Assembly: GCF_002287505.1 (NCBI RefSeq)
Contig: NZ_CP019688.1
Location: 744,001-808,000 of the forward strand
DNA from: Corynebacterium glaucum
GTDB taxonomy: Bacteria > Actinomycetota > Actinomycetes > Mycobacteriales > Mycobacteriaceae
Direction: 5' to 3'
Length of the DNA stretch: 64,000 nt
Positions 26,013 to 34,480 of the stretch are shown in pieces. The notes beneath the pieces are model-generated. The model worked only from the letters and a program-made list of their open reading frames with translations, had not been told where the DNA came from and did not search any database. Positions within the stretch are counted from its first letter, which is position 1. Each line of letters begins with the position of its first letter. Made by a program: the position numbers and the translations under genes.

Positions 26013-26053
26013 ATTACTCCTCTGCGCTGCCCTCAGGAGTGGCGTGATCTTGG
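26013..26053 (+). repeat. 41-bp imperfect direct repeat, left copy (3' end of a ThDP-enzyme gene)
   Basis: This matches 28009-28049 at 38 of 41 positions. On the minus strand both copies encode the last codons and stop of the thiamine-diphosphate enzyme. The two copies bracket the MFS and TetR genes. Confidence 0.85.
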
Positions 26054-26089
26054 ATTTTGCAGTTGCGCGTCGCCCCCCTTTATCTGGAA

Positions 26090-27253
26090 TTAGATAGATG
26101 ATGCGGCGGATCTCTTAAAGGGAACGGTTTGCGTTGCCAATACGATCGCCGCAAGGCAGGCGAACGCGGCCCCGGTCCACATAGCGATGGCAGGGTCATT
26201 ACCGGCGATACTCATGGTAAGCGCGCTGACGGCAGTTCCCAGTGTCACGCCCATTGTGATCACAGAGGTGTGGACGGTGCTAACCAGATTTCCGGTCCCG
26301 CCTACCTCGGCTACGCGTGTGACAAGAGCGGGGTTCATGGAGACACCTGCGAGTCCGACTAGAAGCACCATTGTTACCGTGAGCCAACCAGTGGTTGCGA
26401 ACATGGCGATGATGCTGAGCGAAATGATTAAGACTGCGTGTCCTATGCGCAACACCGTTACTGCGTGACTGTCGGCGAACTTGCCCACCACAAGATTCCC
26501 GATGAACGAGAACAGTCCATACGTCAGCAAGACCACGGTCGTGGTGTTCGGGCTTAGTCCCGAATTCCGTTCCAGGAGAGGCGTGAAATAGGTGAATGAA
26601 CCGTAGGCGGCGCCGATGGTCAGCAGGCTGACCAGATAGCGGGACCATAGGCGGAGGGAACGGAGGTTGCGTAGGTCTTGTTCGCTAGCTTCCTGCGATG
26701 CGGGATCCCGCGAAGGCAACGCAAATAGACTCGCAACAAACAAGCAGAGCGCTATAAGTGCCAGCAGATAGAAGCTGGTCTGCCAACTGAGTGCGCCAGC
26801 AACGTAGTGTGACAGCGGCAGCCCGAATACGGTGCCAACCATGATTCCACCCAGCACAATTGAAATTGCTTCCCCGATTTTCGTTGGACTTTCCGCCAAT
26901 TGAGCTCCGAAGGTCACTGATAGGCCAAACGTGGCTCCCGACAAGCAACCGGTCAAGATTCGAAAAATGGCTACCCACCAGTACTCGTGGATCAGCGGAA
27001 CTAGGGCCTCGAGAACCGCATACAAGCCGACGACAGACAGTAAAGCTAGTTTAGGTCGGATGTGGCGCAGCATGTAGGCAACAGCAGGACCTCCAAGCGC
27101 CATGCCGAGTGAATACATCGAAACGAGGAGTCCCACCCGGCTGACCGAAGTGTCTAAATCCGTTGCGATTGACGGCATCATTCCGGCCACCTGCAACTCG
27201 CTCATCGACACGACCATGATCATGGTCATCAACAGGTATAAATGCTTTTTCAT
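26090..27253 (-). CDS. MFS transporter, drug/metabolite efflux type
   Basis: This 387-residue protein has about twelve membrane segments. The short loop after TM2 carries the RHIRPK motif typical of DHA1-type AraJ/YdhP efflux proteins. The gene is visibly more AT-rich than the backbone and uses more A/T-ending codons. It follows a TetR-family gene on the same strand with a 68-base gap and probably forms a regulator-exporter pair. The substrate is unknown. Together with the flanking 41-bp repeats this points to acquisition by transfer. Confidence 0.85.
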   Translation of the reverse strand: MKKHLYLLMTMIMVVSMSELQVAGMMPSIATDLDTSVSRVGLLVSMYSLGMALGGPAVAYMLRHIRPKLALLSVVGLYAVLEALVPLIHEYWWVAIFRILTGCLSGATFGLSVTFGAQLAESPTKIGEAISIVLGGIMVGTVFGLPLSHYVAGALSWQTSFYLLALIALCLFVASLFALPSRDPASQEASEQDLRNLRSLRLWSRYLVSLLTIGAAYGSFTYFTPLLERNSGLSPNTTTVVLLTYGLFSFIGNLVVGKFADSHAVTVLRIGHAVLIISLSIIAMFATTGWLTVTMVLLVGLAGVSMNPALVTRVAEVGGTGNLVSTVHTSVITMGVTLGTAVSALTMSIAGNDPAIAMWTGAAFACLAAIVLATQTVPFKRSAASSI

Positions 27254-27321
27254 TACGTCACTTTCTGTATAAGAGAGTACAAAATTAGGGCAAAGCCGGG
27301 TTGGCGCAGCGGTTTAAAGTT

Positions 27322-27924
27322 CTATGGCAAGAGAGCAGTCAGCCCAAGTGAAGTCATAGATCGCAAGTCCCCGGGAGACCGCCCAGCTTGAGCCATCACT
27401 CGTAGCCCTGCGACAAGTGACACAATCAGCTGCGCCGCGTTCTCGGGGGCAACATTCTTTGAGATTGAGCCATCGGCCTGGCCCTGACGAACCGCTAGTG
27501 ATAGCGCGGACAGCTGATTGTTTAAACCTTGGTCCAGCAGACGTCTGATGCGATCGTCTCGCCTCGCAACGTCGGGTGTCATGCGAGTGCCGATCGCCAT
27601 GCATCCGGCAGCGTGGCCATCTTCTGCTGCACACACTTCTTCTTCAATCATGAGGTCGAAGTAGGCGTGCAAGCGCTCGATGCCATTGAGCGATTCGTCA
27701 CCCAGTACCTCTCTCTGGGCTGCCGACGTGGTTTCCAGGTAGTGCTGCAGTGCTCGTACAAACAACTCGTCCTTCGAAGTAAAAGTGTTGTACAACGTGC
27801 TCCGTCGAACGCCCGCTGCTTCACAGAGCTGCTCCGTCGAGGTGTCTGTAAAACCATGAACACGGAACTCGCTCACTGCAGCGTCAAGTACAGATTTCTC
27901 GTCAAACATCCTTGGGCGGCCCAT
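27322..27924 (-). CDS. TetR-family transcriptional regulator
   Basis: From the ATG at 27924 the product is 200 residues and starts MGRPRMFDEKSVLD, the usual beginning of TetR repressors. The helix-turn-helix covers about residues 26-48 (TSTEQLCEAAGVRRSTLYN). The C-terminal ligand domain resembles the TetR_C group found with efflux pumps, including AAGCMAIGT. A longer frame to 28089 lacks family similarity. It lies directly upstream of the MFS gene and likely represses it. A weak TGTA-N8-TACA palindrome (27266-27281) in front of the MFS gene is a possible operator. Confidence 0.88.
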   Translation of the reverse strand: MGRPRMFDEKSVLDAAVSEFRVHGFTDTSTEQLCEAAGVRRSTLYNTFTSKDELFVRALQHYLETTSAAQREVLGDESLNGIERLHAYFDLMIEEEVCAAEDGHAAGCMAIGTRMTPDVARRDDRIRRLLDQGLNNQLSALSLAVRQGQADGSISKNVAPENAAQLIVSLVAGLRVMAQAGRSPGDLRSMTSLGLTALLP

Positions 27925-28008
27925 GCGGGCGACTCTAGCATGGTTATGGATTCCGTAGTACATAAAAGGCCCGTGTCTAAATCGCTTCACATTTACAGGC
28001 GAAACCGA

Positions 28009-28049
28009 ATTACGCCTCTGCGCTGCCTTCAGGGGTGGCGTGATCTTGG
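28009..28049 (+). repeat. 41-bp imperfect direct repeat, right copy
   Basis: This is the genuine 3' end of the thiamine-diphosphate-enzyme fragment. It differs from the left copy (26013-26053) at three positions. Confidence 0.85.
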
Positions 28050-28386
28050 TCGACTTTGGCGTGGAGGAGGACGACGTGGCCGTCGTCAAGCTTTTGAAAA
28101 GCTCTCTCGATGGTGCCGGGAACCTCCTCGTTGCGCTCGACGGTTTCGGCCCATGCGCCCATGGAGCGGGCCCACTCGGCGAAATCCGGGTTGACCAGCT
28201 GGGTGCCTGAGACGCGTCCCGGGTAGGTCTTTTCCTGGTTGGCGCGGATAGTGCCGTACTGCTCGTTGTCCACTAGCACGACCAGCATCGGGGTGTTGTA
28301 GCGCACGGCGGTGACGAGTTCTTGACCGTTCATCATGAGCTCGCCGTCACCGGTGAACGCGACCACGGTGCGCTGCAGGGCTACAC
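28010..28386 (-). pseudogene. C-terminal fragment of a thiamine-diphosphate-dependent enzyme
   Basis: About 125 codons remain of a roughly 550-residue acetolactate-synthase/pyruvate-oxidase-like enzyme. The cofactor motif GDGELMMNGQEL ... NNxxYGT is present as FTGDGELMMNGQEL and DNEQYGTIR, followed by YPGRVSGTQLVNPDFAEWA. Homology begins abruptly near RTVVAF, next to the tag 3' end, so the first 400 or more codons are lost. Its 3' end is duplicated at 26013-26053. An open frame extends to 28453 but reads the antiphase of tag there. Confidence 0.82.
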
Positions 28387-28394
28387 CGCTCGAG

Positions 28395-28991
28395 TTAGAC
28401 CCAGACTCCGGACGCGCCGCGGCGCCAGGTGCCCACCAGGTTGGTGTCCACAATGCCCACCGACTCCATCAGTGCGTACATGGTCACCGGGCCGACAAAC
28501 GTGAAGCCTCGTGATTTCAGGTCTTTGGCCAGCTGCTCGGATTCTGGGGAGCGGGTGGGCACCTCCTCAACCGTGCGCGGCGCCGGGGTTTCGGCGGGCT
28601 GATACGACCAGATGAACTCCGCTAAGTCGGTGCCTTCCTCGCGGAGGGCGACGGTGGCTTGAGCATTCGTCACCGCGGCAGCGAGTTTGCGCCGGTTGCG
28701 TATCACGGAGGCGTCGTCAAGCAAATGCTCTACCTCCATACCTGCGACCGTGTCTGGGTCGAAACCGTGGAACGCGCGGCGCAGTGCCTCGCGCTTGGTC
28801 AGGATGAGCCGCCATGACAGCCCTACCTGGAACCCCTCGAGGGCGAGGCGCTCGAACATGCCGGCTTCGTCGCGGATGGGCATGCCCCACTCGGTGTCGT
28901 AGTAGTCGCGCAGCAGCGGGTCGGTGGCGGCCCACGGCGGGCGGGTGAGGCCGTCGGGACCGGTGATTGGGTAAGTGTGCTCCATACTCAT
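28395..28991 (-). CDS. tag: DNA-3-methyladenine glycosylase I
   Basis: Tag removes 3-methyladenine from alkylated DNA. The 198-residue product has the family pattern DPLLRDYYDTEWGMP (about 23-37), FERLALEGFQVGLSW (about 45-59) and SRGFTFVGPVTMYALMESVG near the end. The helix-hairpin-helix region is recognisable. The zinc-binding residues of E. coli Tag (Cys4, His17, His175, Cys179) all appear replaced: no Cys in the N-terminal segment, YYD in place of YHD, and NLVGTW in place of HVVGC. The start may be 28991 or 28985. It is divergent from doxX with about 50 bases between them. Confidence 0.9.
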   Translation of the reverse strand: MSMEHTYPITGPDGLTRPPWAATDPLLRDYYDTEWGMPIRDEAGMFERLALEGFQVGLSWRLILTKREALRRAFHGFDPDTVAGMEVEHLLDDASVIRNRRKLAAAVTNAQATVALREEGTDLAEFIWSYQPAETPAPRTVEEVPTRSPESEQLAKDLKSRGFTFVGPVTMYALMESVGIVDTNLVGTWRRGASGVWV

Positions 28992-29037
28992 TCGACTCCC
29001 TGCGATGCGGTTTGGTTCCATGAGTAGTCTTAGTCGC

Positions 29038-29448
29038 ATGAACCGGCCCGCTGTACGCGACTTTGCACTGCTGCTCTTGCGCCTCGTGCTTGGCGTGGTG
29101 TTTGTGGCGCGCGGGTACCAACGCTGGTTCGGTCTTGGCATGGCTCAGACTGCACGCGACTTCGCCGCCGCGGGTGTTCCGCAGCCGCAGATCAGCGCCT
29201 ATGTGGTCGGCACGGTGGAGCTGCTCGGCGGGGTGTTCCTGCTCATCGGATTGCTCACGACCATTGCGGCGTCGGTGTTGGCGCTGATGGTGCTGGCGGC
29301 GGGCTACTTCGTGCACTTCGACCACGGCCTCTTCGTCGAAGATGGCGGGGTGGAGTACCCGCTGGTGCTTGCGGTGTCGCTGTTCATGGTCGTGGTGTTC
29401 GGCTCGGGTCGCGCCAGCTTAGATGGGGTGCTCACCCGCAATGATTAA
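29038..29448 (+). CDS. DoxX family membrane protein
   Basis: This 136-residue protein has four membrane segments and the DoxX pattern LLLRLVLGVVFVARGYQRWF (about 10-29), with a later GTVELLGGVFLLIGLLT segment. DoxX-like proteins are linked to redox or sulfur stress in other bacteria, but the biochemical role is not settled. Its stop overlaps the start of the following zinc-finger gene, so the two are co-translated. Confidence 0.85.
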   Translation: MNRPAVRDFALLLLRLVLGVVFVARGYQRWFGLGMAQTARDFAAAGVPQPQISAYVVGTVELLGGVFLLIGLLTTIAASVLALMVLAAGYFVHFDHGLFVEDGGVEYPLVLAVSLFMVVVFGSGRASLDGVLTRND

Positions 29449-30079
29449 CCACGAGGACGTTCAGGCAGCCCTGTCTGCACGACTCGATGGGGAGCTATCA
29501 GCGCTTGACGACGAAGTGGTGGACGCCCACCTGGCCGCCTGCGCGGAGTGCTCTCGATTTTGGGAGCGCTCGCTGGTGCTGTCCAAGCAGCTGAGCAAGG
29601 TCGACGGTCAACGCGACATGGTGCCGCCGGATCTGTCCGACGTAATCATGGCGGAAGTACGCGATCCGTTCTTGAAGATGGAGCAGCGTCGCGCGCTGAC
29701 TTTGGCGATCGGCCGGGTGGCGCTGGGCGTGATGGCAGTGGCGTGGGCGCTGTGGGCGGTGAAACTCGTGGCCACCGGTGGCGAACCGGATCCGGTGCTC
29801 GCGTCCTTTGCGGCGGTGCGATTCGGTGTTGCGCTCGCGCTCGGGTTGTGCGCGTGGCGTCCACAACAGGTCGCAGGCGTGCTGTTGATCGTGGGCACCA
29901 TGTTCACGTTCACCGCAGGGTTCGCGGTGCGCGACGCGGTGCTGCAGACCGGGGAATTCCAACCTGCGCTGGTATTCATTCCGCTGCTGACGTCAGTCGC
30001 GCTGGTGTGGACCTGGGTCGCCGACCGTGGGGGAGAGCTGCGCCGGGCGTGGGCGCATTTGAACGCTGACCCGAAGTAG
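29441..30079 (+). CDS. Zinc-finger anti-sigma-like membrane protein
   Basis: The 212-residue product begins with a ZAS-type zinc-finger domain: His30-x3-Cys34-x2-Cys37 in DAHLAACAECSRFW. Basic and amphipathic residues follow, then four or so membrane segments (about 85-195). Such domains bind ECF sigma factors, but no sigma factor gene is adjacent. The preceding partner is DoxX. It may regulate a sigma factor elsewhere or act as a redox-sensing membrane protein. The start overlaps the doxX stop (ATGATTAA). Confidence 0.78.
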   Translation: MINHEDVQAALSARLDGELSALDDEVVDAHLAACAECSRFWERSLVLSKQLSKVDGQRDMVPPDLSDVIMAEVRDPFLKMEQRRALTLAIGRVALGVMAVAWALWAVKLVATGGEPDPVLASFAAVRFGVALALGLCAWRPQQVAGVLLIVGTMFTFTAGFAVRDAVLQTGEFQPALVFIPLLTSVALVWTWVADRGGELRRAWAHLNADPK

Positions 30080-30101
30080 CGTTTGGACGCGCGGCGCTAC
30101 T
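30075..30101. terminator. Possible bidirectional terminator between two convergent genes
   Basis: AGTAGCG (30075-30081) pairs with CGCTACT (30095-30101) across a 13-base loop. Both arms contain the stop codons of the convergent genes. No T-run is present, so confidence is low. Confidence 0.35.
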
Positions 30102-31698
30102 TCCAGCTCGGCAGCCACATGAGGGACTGGTAGTAGTCCTCCGGCACCATGAAGCCGTAGAGAATCGGCGACCAGTAGACGAACGCGGCACCGACCAGCG
30201 CCATGTAGCCCACCACGGCGAGCTGGCCGCTTCGCAGCTGCTGCCCGGCGAGTTTGCGCACCCACTTCCAGGTCACCGGTTTGCCCTTCTGGGCGAGGTT
30301 GCCAAGCGCAAGCGCAATGAGCACCGCGGTGAACGGCACGAGTGCGGTGGCGTAGAAGAAGTACATCTGGCGGTCGAACGCGGCTAGCCACGGCAAGAAC
30401 CCGGCGGCGAAGGCGATGAACGGCACGATCACGCGGAAGTCCTGGCGTGTGAGCCAGCCCCACGCTGCCCAAAGCAGAATCGGCACGGTGAGCCACCAAA
30501 TCGGAGGCGTGCCGAAGAGGAAGATCATCTCGCGGCACTCCCCGCCATTGCCGCACTCGATGCCGGTGGAGGAGTAATAGAGGATCGGACGCGCAGCGAC
30601 CAACCACGCCCAGGGCTTGGAGTCCCACGGGTGGGAGTGTCCGCCAGAGGAGGTCAGCGAGCCGTGGAAGTCGAGCACTGAGAAGTGGTAGTACAGCCAG
30701 TTGCCCACCGACGGCGGCAGGAGGTTCAGCCACGGCCAGTCCGAATCGGCAACGGTGCCGTCCACGTTCGCGTGGCGGTAGACCGAGGTTTCGGATGCGA
30801 ACCACGCGCGCCACGACCAGAGGTAGAGCACCGCAGGCAGCAGCACAATCGACGCCAGCGCGGAAGGCACGTCGCGCAGCAGGGTGCCCGCAACCGGCTT
30901 TTTTACGCCGTAGCGGTTGCGCAGCCACAGATCCCAGAACGAGCCGAGCAGACCGAAGAAGGCGATGTAGTACAGACCCGACCACTTCACGCTCAGCGCT
31001 AGGCCCAGCAGCACGCCGGTGGCAAAGCGCCACCAGCGAAAGCCCACGCGCGGGCCCAACGGACCAGCTGTCTGCACCTCTCCAGCCAGCCACGCATCGT
31101 GCCAACGTTGGTGCACCTGGCGCATATCCCCGGCCAGCGTCCACGATGCAATCACGATGAAGAGCACCTGGAAGATATCGAGCATTCCGAACTTCGAGGC
31201 GACTAATAAGACTCCGTCGAAAAGCGCAATGGCTCCAGCGAGGATGCCGATCGAGGTGGATTGGCTCAGTCTGCGTGCCAGAAGGAACACGAAGACGACC
31301 ACGGCTGAGCCGAACAGTGCCGTCATGATGCGCCAGCCGAGTGGGCTGTAGCCGAAGAGCGTCTCACCCATGGCAAGCAGTTGTTTGCCAAGCGGAGGGT
31401 GCACGACCAGGCCGTAGCCCGGATTGGACTCGATGCCGCCGAGCACGGGGTTAAACGAGCTGCGCACCATGTCCCAGCCCTGGGGGACGTAGTGCTTCTC
31501 GTCGAAAATCGGCGTGCCGCCGCTGGTGGGCTGGGTCAACCCGAGGAAGCGGGTGAACAGCGCGAAGGCGGCGATGACGATGGTGGCTTGGGTGTCGTGC
31601 TTCGACCACGGGACCGTCACCGGCGCTTGGGGCGCGGGCCGCTTCGGGCGCACGGGCTTTGGCGCGGGCGTGGTGGGGTTTGGCGCGACGGTACTCAC
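30097..31698 (-). CDS. pmt: Dolichyl-phosphate-mannose-protein mannosyltransferase
   Basis: Pmt O-mannosylates exported proteins using polyprenyl-phosphate mannose. The 533-residue product, from the GTG at 31698, starts with about 45 Pro/Lys-rich residues. The PMT domain follows with the catalytic Asp-Glu in GTPIFDEKHYVPQGW (about 76-90), HPPLGKQLLA, and roughly ten membrane segments. The C-terminal PMT_4TMC region is present and ends MWLPSWK. A longer open frame towards 32553 is antisense to rsmI and is not coding. It is divergent from rsmI, as in C. glutamicum. Confidence 0.95.
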   Translation of the reverse strand: MSTVAPNPTTPAPKPVRPKRPAPQAPVTVPWSKHDTQATIVIAAFALFTRFLGLTQPTSGGTPIFDEKHYVPQGWDMVRSSFNPVLGGIESNPGYGLVVHPPLGKQLLAMGETLFGYSPLGWRIMTALFGSAVVVFVFLLARRLSQSTSIGILAGAIALFDGVLLVASKFGMLDIFQVLFIVIASWTLAGDMRQVHQRWHDAWLAGEVQTAGPLGPRVGFRWWRFATGVLLGLALSVKWSGLYYIAFFGLLGSFWDLWLRNRYGVKKPVAGTLLRDVPSALASIVLLPAVLYLWSWRAWFASETSVYRHANVDGTVADSDWPWLNLLPPSVGNWLYYHFSVLDFHGSLTSSGGHSHPWDSKPWAWLVAARPILYYSSTGIECGNGGECREMIFLFGTPPIWWLTVPILLWAAWGWLTRQDFRVIVPFIAFAAGFLPWLAAFDRQMYFFYATALVPFTAVLIALALGNLAQKGKPVTWKWVRKLAGQQLRSGQLAVVGYMALVGAAFVYWSPILYGFMVPEDYYQSLMWLPSWK

Positions 31699-31738
31699 GC
31701 CGAAGGATTGTAGCTGGGCGCAGCTAAGATCAGGCCCT

Positions 31739-32608
31739 ATGGTCCCTCCGGTCACAGACATGTCTTCGCCCACAACCGGCGTGGTGCTCGCGGCGACTCC
31801 GCTGGGCAACATCCAAGACGCGTCGGAGCGGCTGCGCGACGCGCTCACGCAGGCGGATGTGATCGCGGCGGAGGACACGCGCCGGGCGAAAGCGCTTGCT
31901 GCGGCGCTGGGGGTGGAGGCGCGCGGGCGATTCGTGTCCAATTTTGACCACAACGAGGACGCCCGCCGCGAGGAGCTGCTGCGGGAGGCGCGCACCGGGA
32001 TGGTGCTAGTGGTTACGGACGCAGGCATGCCGATCGTGTCGGATCCGGGGCTTGCGCTGGTGGCCGCCGCGCACGATGCGCAGGTCCCAGTCACGTGCAT
32101 TCCCGGCCCGTCCGCGGTCACCACGGCGCTTGCGCTCTCCGGGCTCAACGTGGGCCATTTCATTTTCGACGGCTTCGCCCCACGCAAGGCAGGTCCACGC
32201 GAGGCGTGGTTGGAGTCGCTGAAACTTGAGCGCCGGGCCGTGTGCTTCTTCGAGTCCCCCCACCGCATCGCTGCGACGCTTGCCGACGCTGCGCGGATCT
32301 TAGGCGAGGGCCGCCGCGCCGCCGTGTGCCGCGAGCTGACCAAAACGTATGAGGAGGTCCGCCGCGCGGGCCTCGGAGAGCTCGCGGAGTGGGCGGCCGA
32401 CGGGGTGCGCGGCGAAATCACAGTCGTCATCGAAGGCGGCGAACCAGAAGCAGCAGAGCCCGGAGACCTCGTGGGGGAGGTCGCGCGCCGCGTCGATGGC
32501 GGCCAGCGCATGAAAGACGCCGTCAAGGAAGTCGCCAGGCTGCACCGAGTCAAGAGCAGTTCGCTTTACGACGCGGCGCTGCTGGCCCTCAGCGATTCCC
32601 AAGAGTGA
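31739..32608 (+). CDS. rsmI: 16S rRNA (cytidine(1402)-2'-O)-methyltransferase
   Basis: RsmI 2'-O-methylates C1402 in the ribosomal P site using SAM. The 289-residue tetrapyrrole-methylase-fold protein shows LAATPLGNIQDASERL (about 16-31), AAEDTRRAK, the SAM-site VTDAGMPIVSDPG and IPGPSAVTTALALSG. An alternative ATG at 31760 would shorten it by 7 residues. It faces pmt across a 40-base divergent promoter region. Confidence 0.96.
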   Translation: MVPPVTDMSSPTTGVVLAATPLGNIQDASERLRDALTQADVIAAEDTRRAKALAAALGVEARGRFVSNFDHNEDARREELLREARTGMVLVVTDAGMPIVSDPGLALVAAAHDAQVPVTCIPGPSAVTTALALSGLNVGHFIFDGFAPRKAGPREAWLESLKLERRAVCFFESPHRIAATLADAARILGEGRRAAVCRELTKTYEEVRRAGLGELAEWAADGVRGEITVVIEGGEPEAAEPGDLVGEVARRVDGGQRMKDAVKEVARLHRVKSSSLYDAALLALSDSQE

Positions 32609-32677
32609 ACTCGCCTGCCACCTGAATCTCAGCTAACCTGCGTGGTGCTTTGATATTCCCAATTCGATTCAGGAGAC

Positions 32678-34456
32678 GTGATGTCACAACGTGATGAGAA
32701 GCAAGAACATCAACCCGACCAGCTAGAAGCAACCGCGACCGGTGAGCTCGCGGCGTTGATCGCTGCCGACCAGCGCGGCGACCTTCCGGAAGTGACAACG
32801 CCGGAAAACCACGTCGAGATGCAGTCCGACGCCGAGAACGCTCCGGTGTCCTGGAGCATCGTCGCACCGCTGGCCGTGATCATCGTGGCCATCGTCGCAT
32901 GGGCACTTGCGGCTGGCGATAGCTTCAACACGTTCGCCTCGGACGCCTTTGCCTGGGTGATGGATAATTTCGGCTGGGCCTTCATCTTTTTCGGCACCGT
33001 GTTCGTGGTGTTCATTCTGGTGATCGCGCTGTCGAAGTTCGGCTCGATCCGTCTCGGCGCCGACGACGAGCAGCCGGAGTTCCGCACCACGTCGTGGATC
33101 GCGATGATGTTCGCAGCCGGCATGGGCATCGGTTTGATGTTCTTCGGTGCCTCCGAGCCGCTCGCGATGTACCTCGACGGCGTGCCGGGCCACGAGCCGA
33201 ACGAAGTGGGCACCGCCATGGCGCAGACCATGTTCCACTGGACGCTTCACCCGTGGGCTCTCTATGCAGTGGTAGGCCTGGCAATTGCCTACTCCACGTT
33301 CCGTCTGGGCCGTAAGCAATTGCTCTCATCGGCGTTCATCCCGCTCATCGGCCAAGAGCGCGCCGACGGTTGGCTGGGTAAGTTCATTGACGGCTTCGCG
33401 GTCTTCGCCACCATCTTCGGCACCGCCTGCTCGTTGGGCCTGGGTGCGCTGCAGATTTCTTCCGGTCTGGAGGCCTCCGGTTTTGTCAACAACGCCTCCA
33501 CCACGCTTATTGTCGGCATCGTCGCCGTGCTCACCCTGGCGTTCCTGCTTTCGGCCATGTCCGGCGTGAGCAAGGGCATCCAGTGGCTGAGTAACTTCAA
33601 CATGGTTATCGCGGTAGTGCTGGCCATCTTCGTGTTCGTGCTGGGCCCGACCGTGTCCATTTTGAACCTGCTGCCGACCGCGGTGGGCACCTACCTCTCC
33701 CAGTTCTTCGAGATGGCCGCGCGCTCCGCTGAGTCGGCCGATGGCACCGCCGGCGAATTCCTCTCCGGCTGGACCATCTTCTACTGGGCATGGTGGGCGT
33801 CCTGGACCCCGTTCGTGGGGACCTTCCTGGCGCGCATTTCCCGCGGCCGCACCGTCCGCGAGTTCTGCCTCGGCGTCTTGCTGGTGCCCTCTGGCGTGTC
33901 CACCGTCTGGTTCGCTATCTTCGGCGGCACCGCCATCAAGTTGGAGCAAATGGGCCAGTCGATCTCCGGCGAATCCAACGAGGAGCAGCTGTTCAACCTG
34001 CTGCACACCCTGCCCGGCGGCTTCTTCATGGGCATCTTCGCCGTAATCCTCCTGGGCACCTTCTTCATCACCTCCGCGGACTCTGCTTCCACCGTGATGG
34101 CATCCCTGTCCCAGAACGGCAAGACCAACGCCAGCCCGTGGCTGGCTGCAGTGTGGGGCCTGGCCACCGCTGGTGTTGGCCTGGTGATGCTCACCGCCGG
34201 TGGTTCCGACGCGCTGAACAACCTGCAGAACGTCACCATTGTGGCCGTCGCACCGTTCCTGATCATCCTGGTGGCGCTCATGTTCGCCATCGTGAAGGAC
34301 ATTTCGAACGACTCCATCTACTTGGCGCAGAAGGAGCAGGAGCGGTTCGCCCGCCAGCTGGCCATCGAACGTCGCGCGCTGCGCGACCAAGCCGAGTTTG
34401 AACAGCGTCGCAAGCAGGTGGCGGGCATGTTCAAGGGATCGTCGAAAAGCAAATAG
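32678..34456 (+). CDS. betP: BCCT-family betaine transporter
   Basis: The 592-residue sodium-coupled transporter has an acidic N-terminal tail of about 60 residues and 12 membrane segments. It shows the BCCT signature [20 protein letters not shown] followed by [11 protein letters not shown]. The N-terminal BCCT substrate region [12 protein letters not shown] is present. The positively charged C-terminus, ending KGSSKSK, resembles the osmosensing tail of C. glutamicum BetP. Position between rsmI and metG matches that genome. Substrate is most likely glycine betaine; other compatible solutes are possible. Confidence 0.93.
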   Translation: MMSQRDEKQEHQPDQLEATATGELAALIAADQRGDLPEVTTPENHVEMQSDAENAPVSWSIVAPLAVIIVAIVAWALAAGDSFNTFASDAFAWVMDNFGWAFIFFGTVFVVFILVIALSKFGSIRLGADDEQPEFRTTSWIAMMFAAGMGIGLMFFGASEPLAMYLDGVPGHEPNEVGTAMAQTMFHWTLHPWALYAVVGLAIAYSTFRLGRKQLLSSAFIPLIGQERADGWLGKFIDGFAVFATIFGTACSLGLGALQISSGLEASGFVNNASTTLIVGIVAVLTLAFLLSAMSGVSKGIQWLSNFNMVIAVVLAIFVFVLGPTVSILNLLPTAVGTYLSQFFEMAARSAESADGTAGEFLSGWTIFYWAWWASWTPFVGTFLARISRGRTVREFCLGVLLVPSGVSTVWFAIFGGTAIKLEQMGQSISGESNEEQLFNLLHTLPGGFFMGIFAVILLGTFFITSADSASTVMASLSQNGKTNASPWLAAVWGLATAGVGLVMLTAGGSDALNNLQNVTIVAVAPFLIILVALMFAIVKDISNDSIYLAQKEQERFARQLAIERRALRDQAEFEQRRKQVAGMFKGSSKSK

Positions 34457-34480
34457 CTCGAGTGCCTTAAGCTTTGAACC

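Noticed and set aside
31699..32553. Extension of pmt to an 818-residue protein
   Set aside because: The added part is antisense to rsmI, which has all family motifs.
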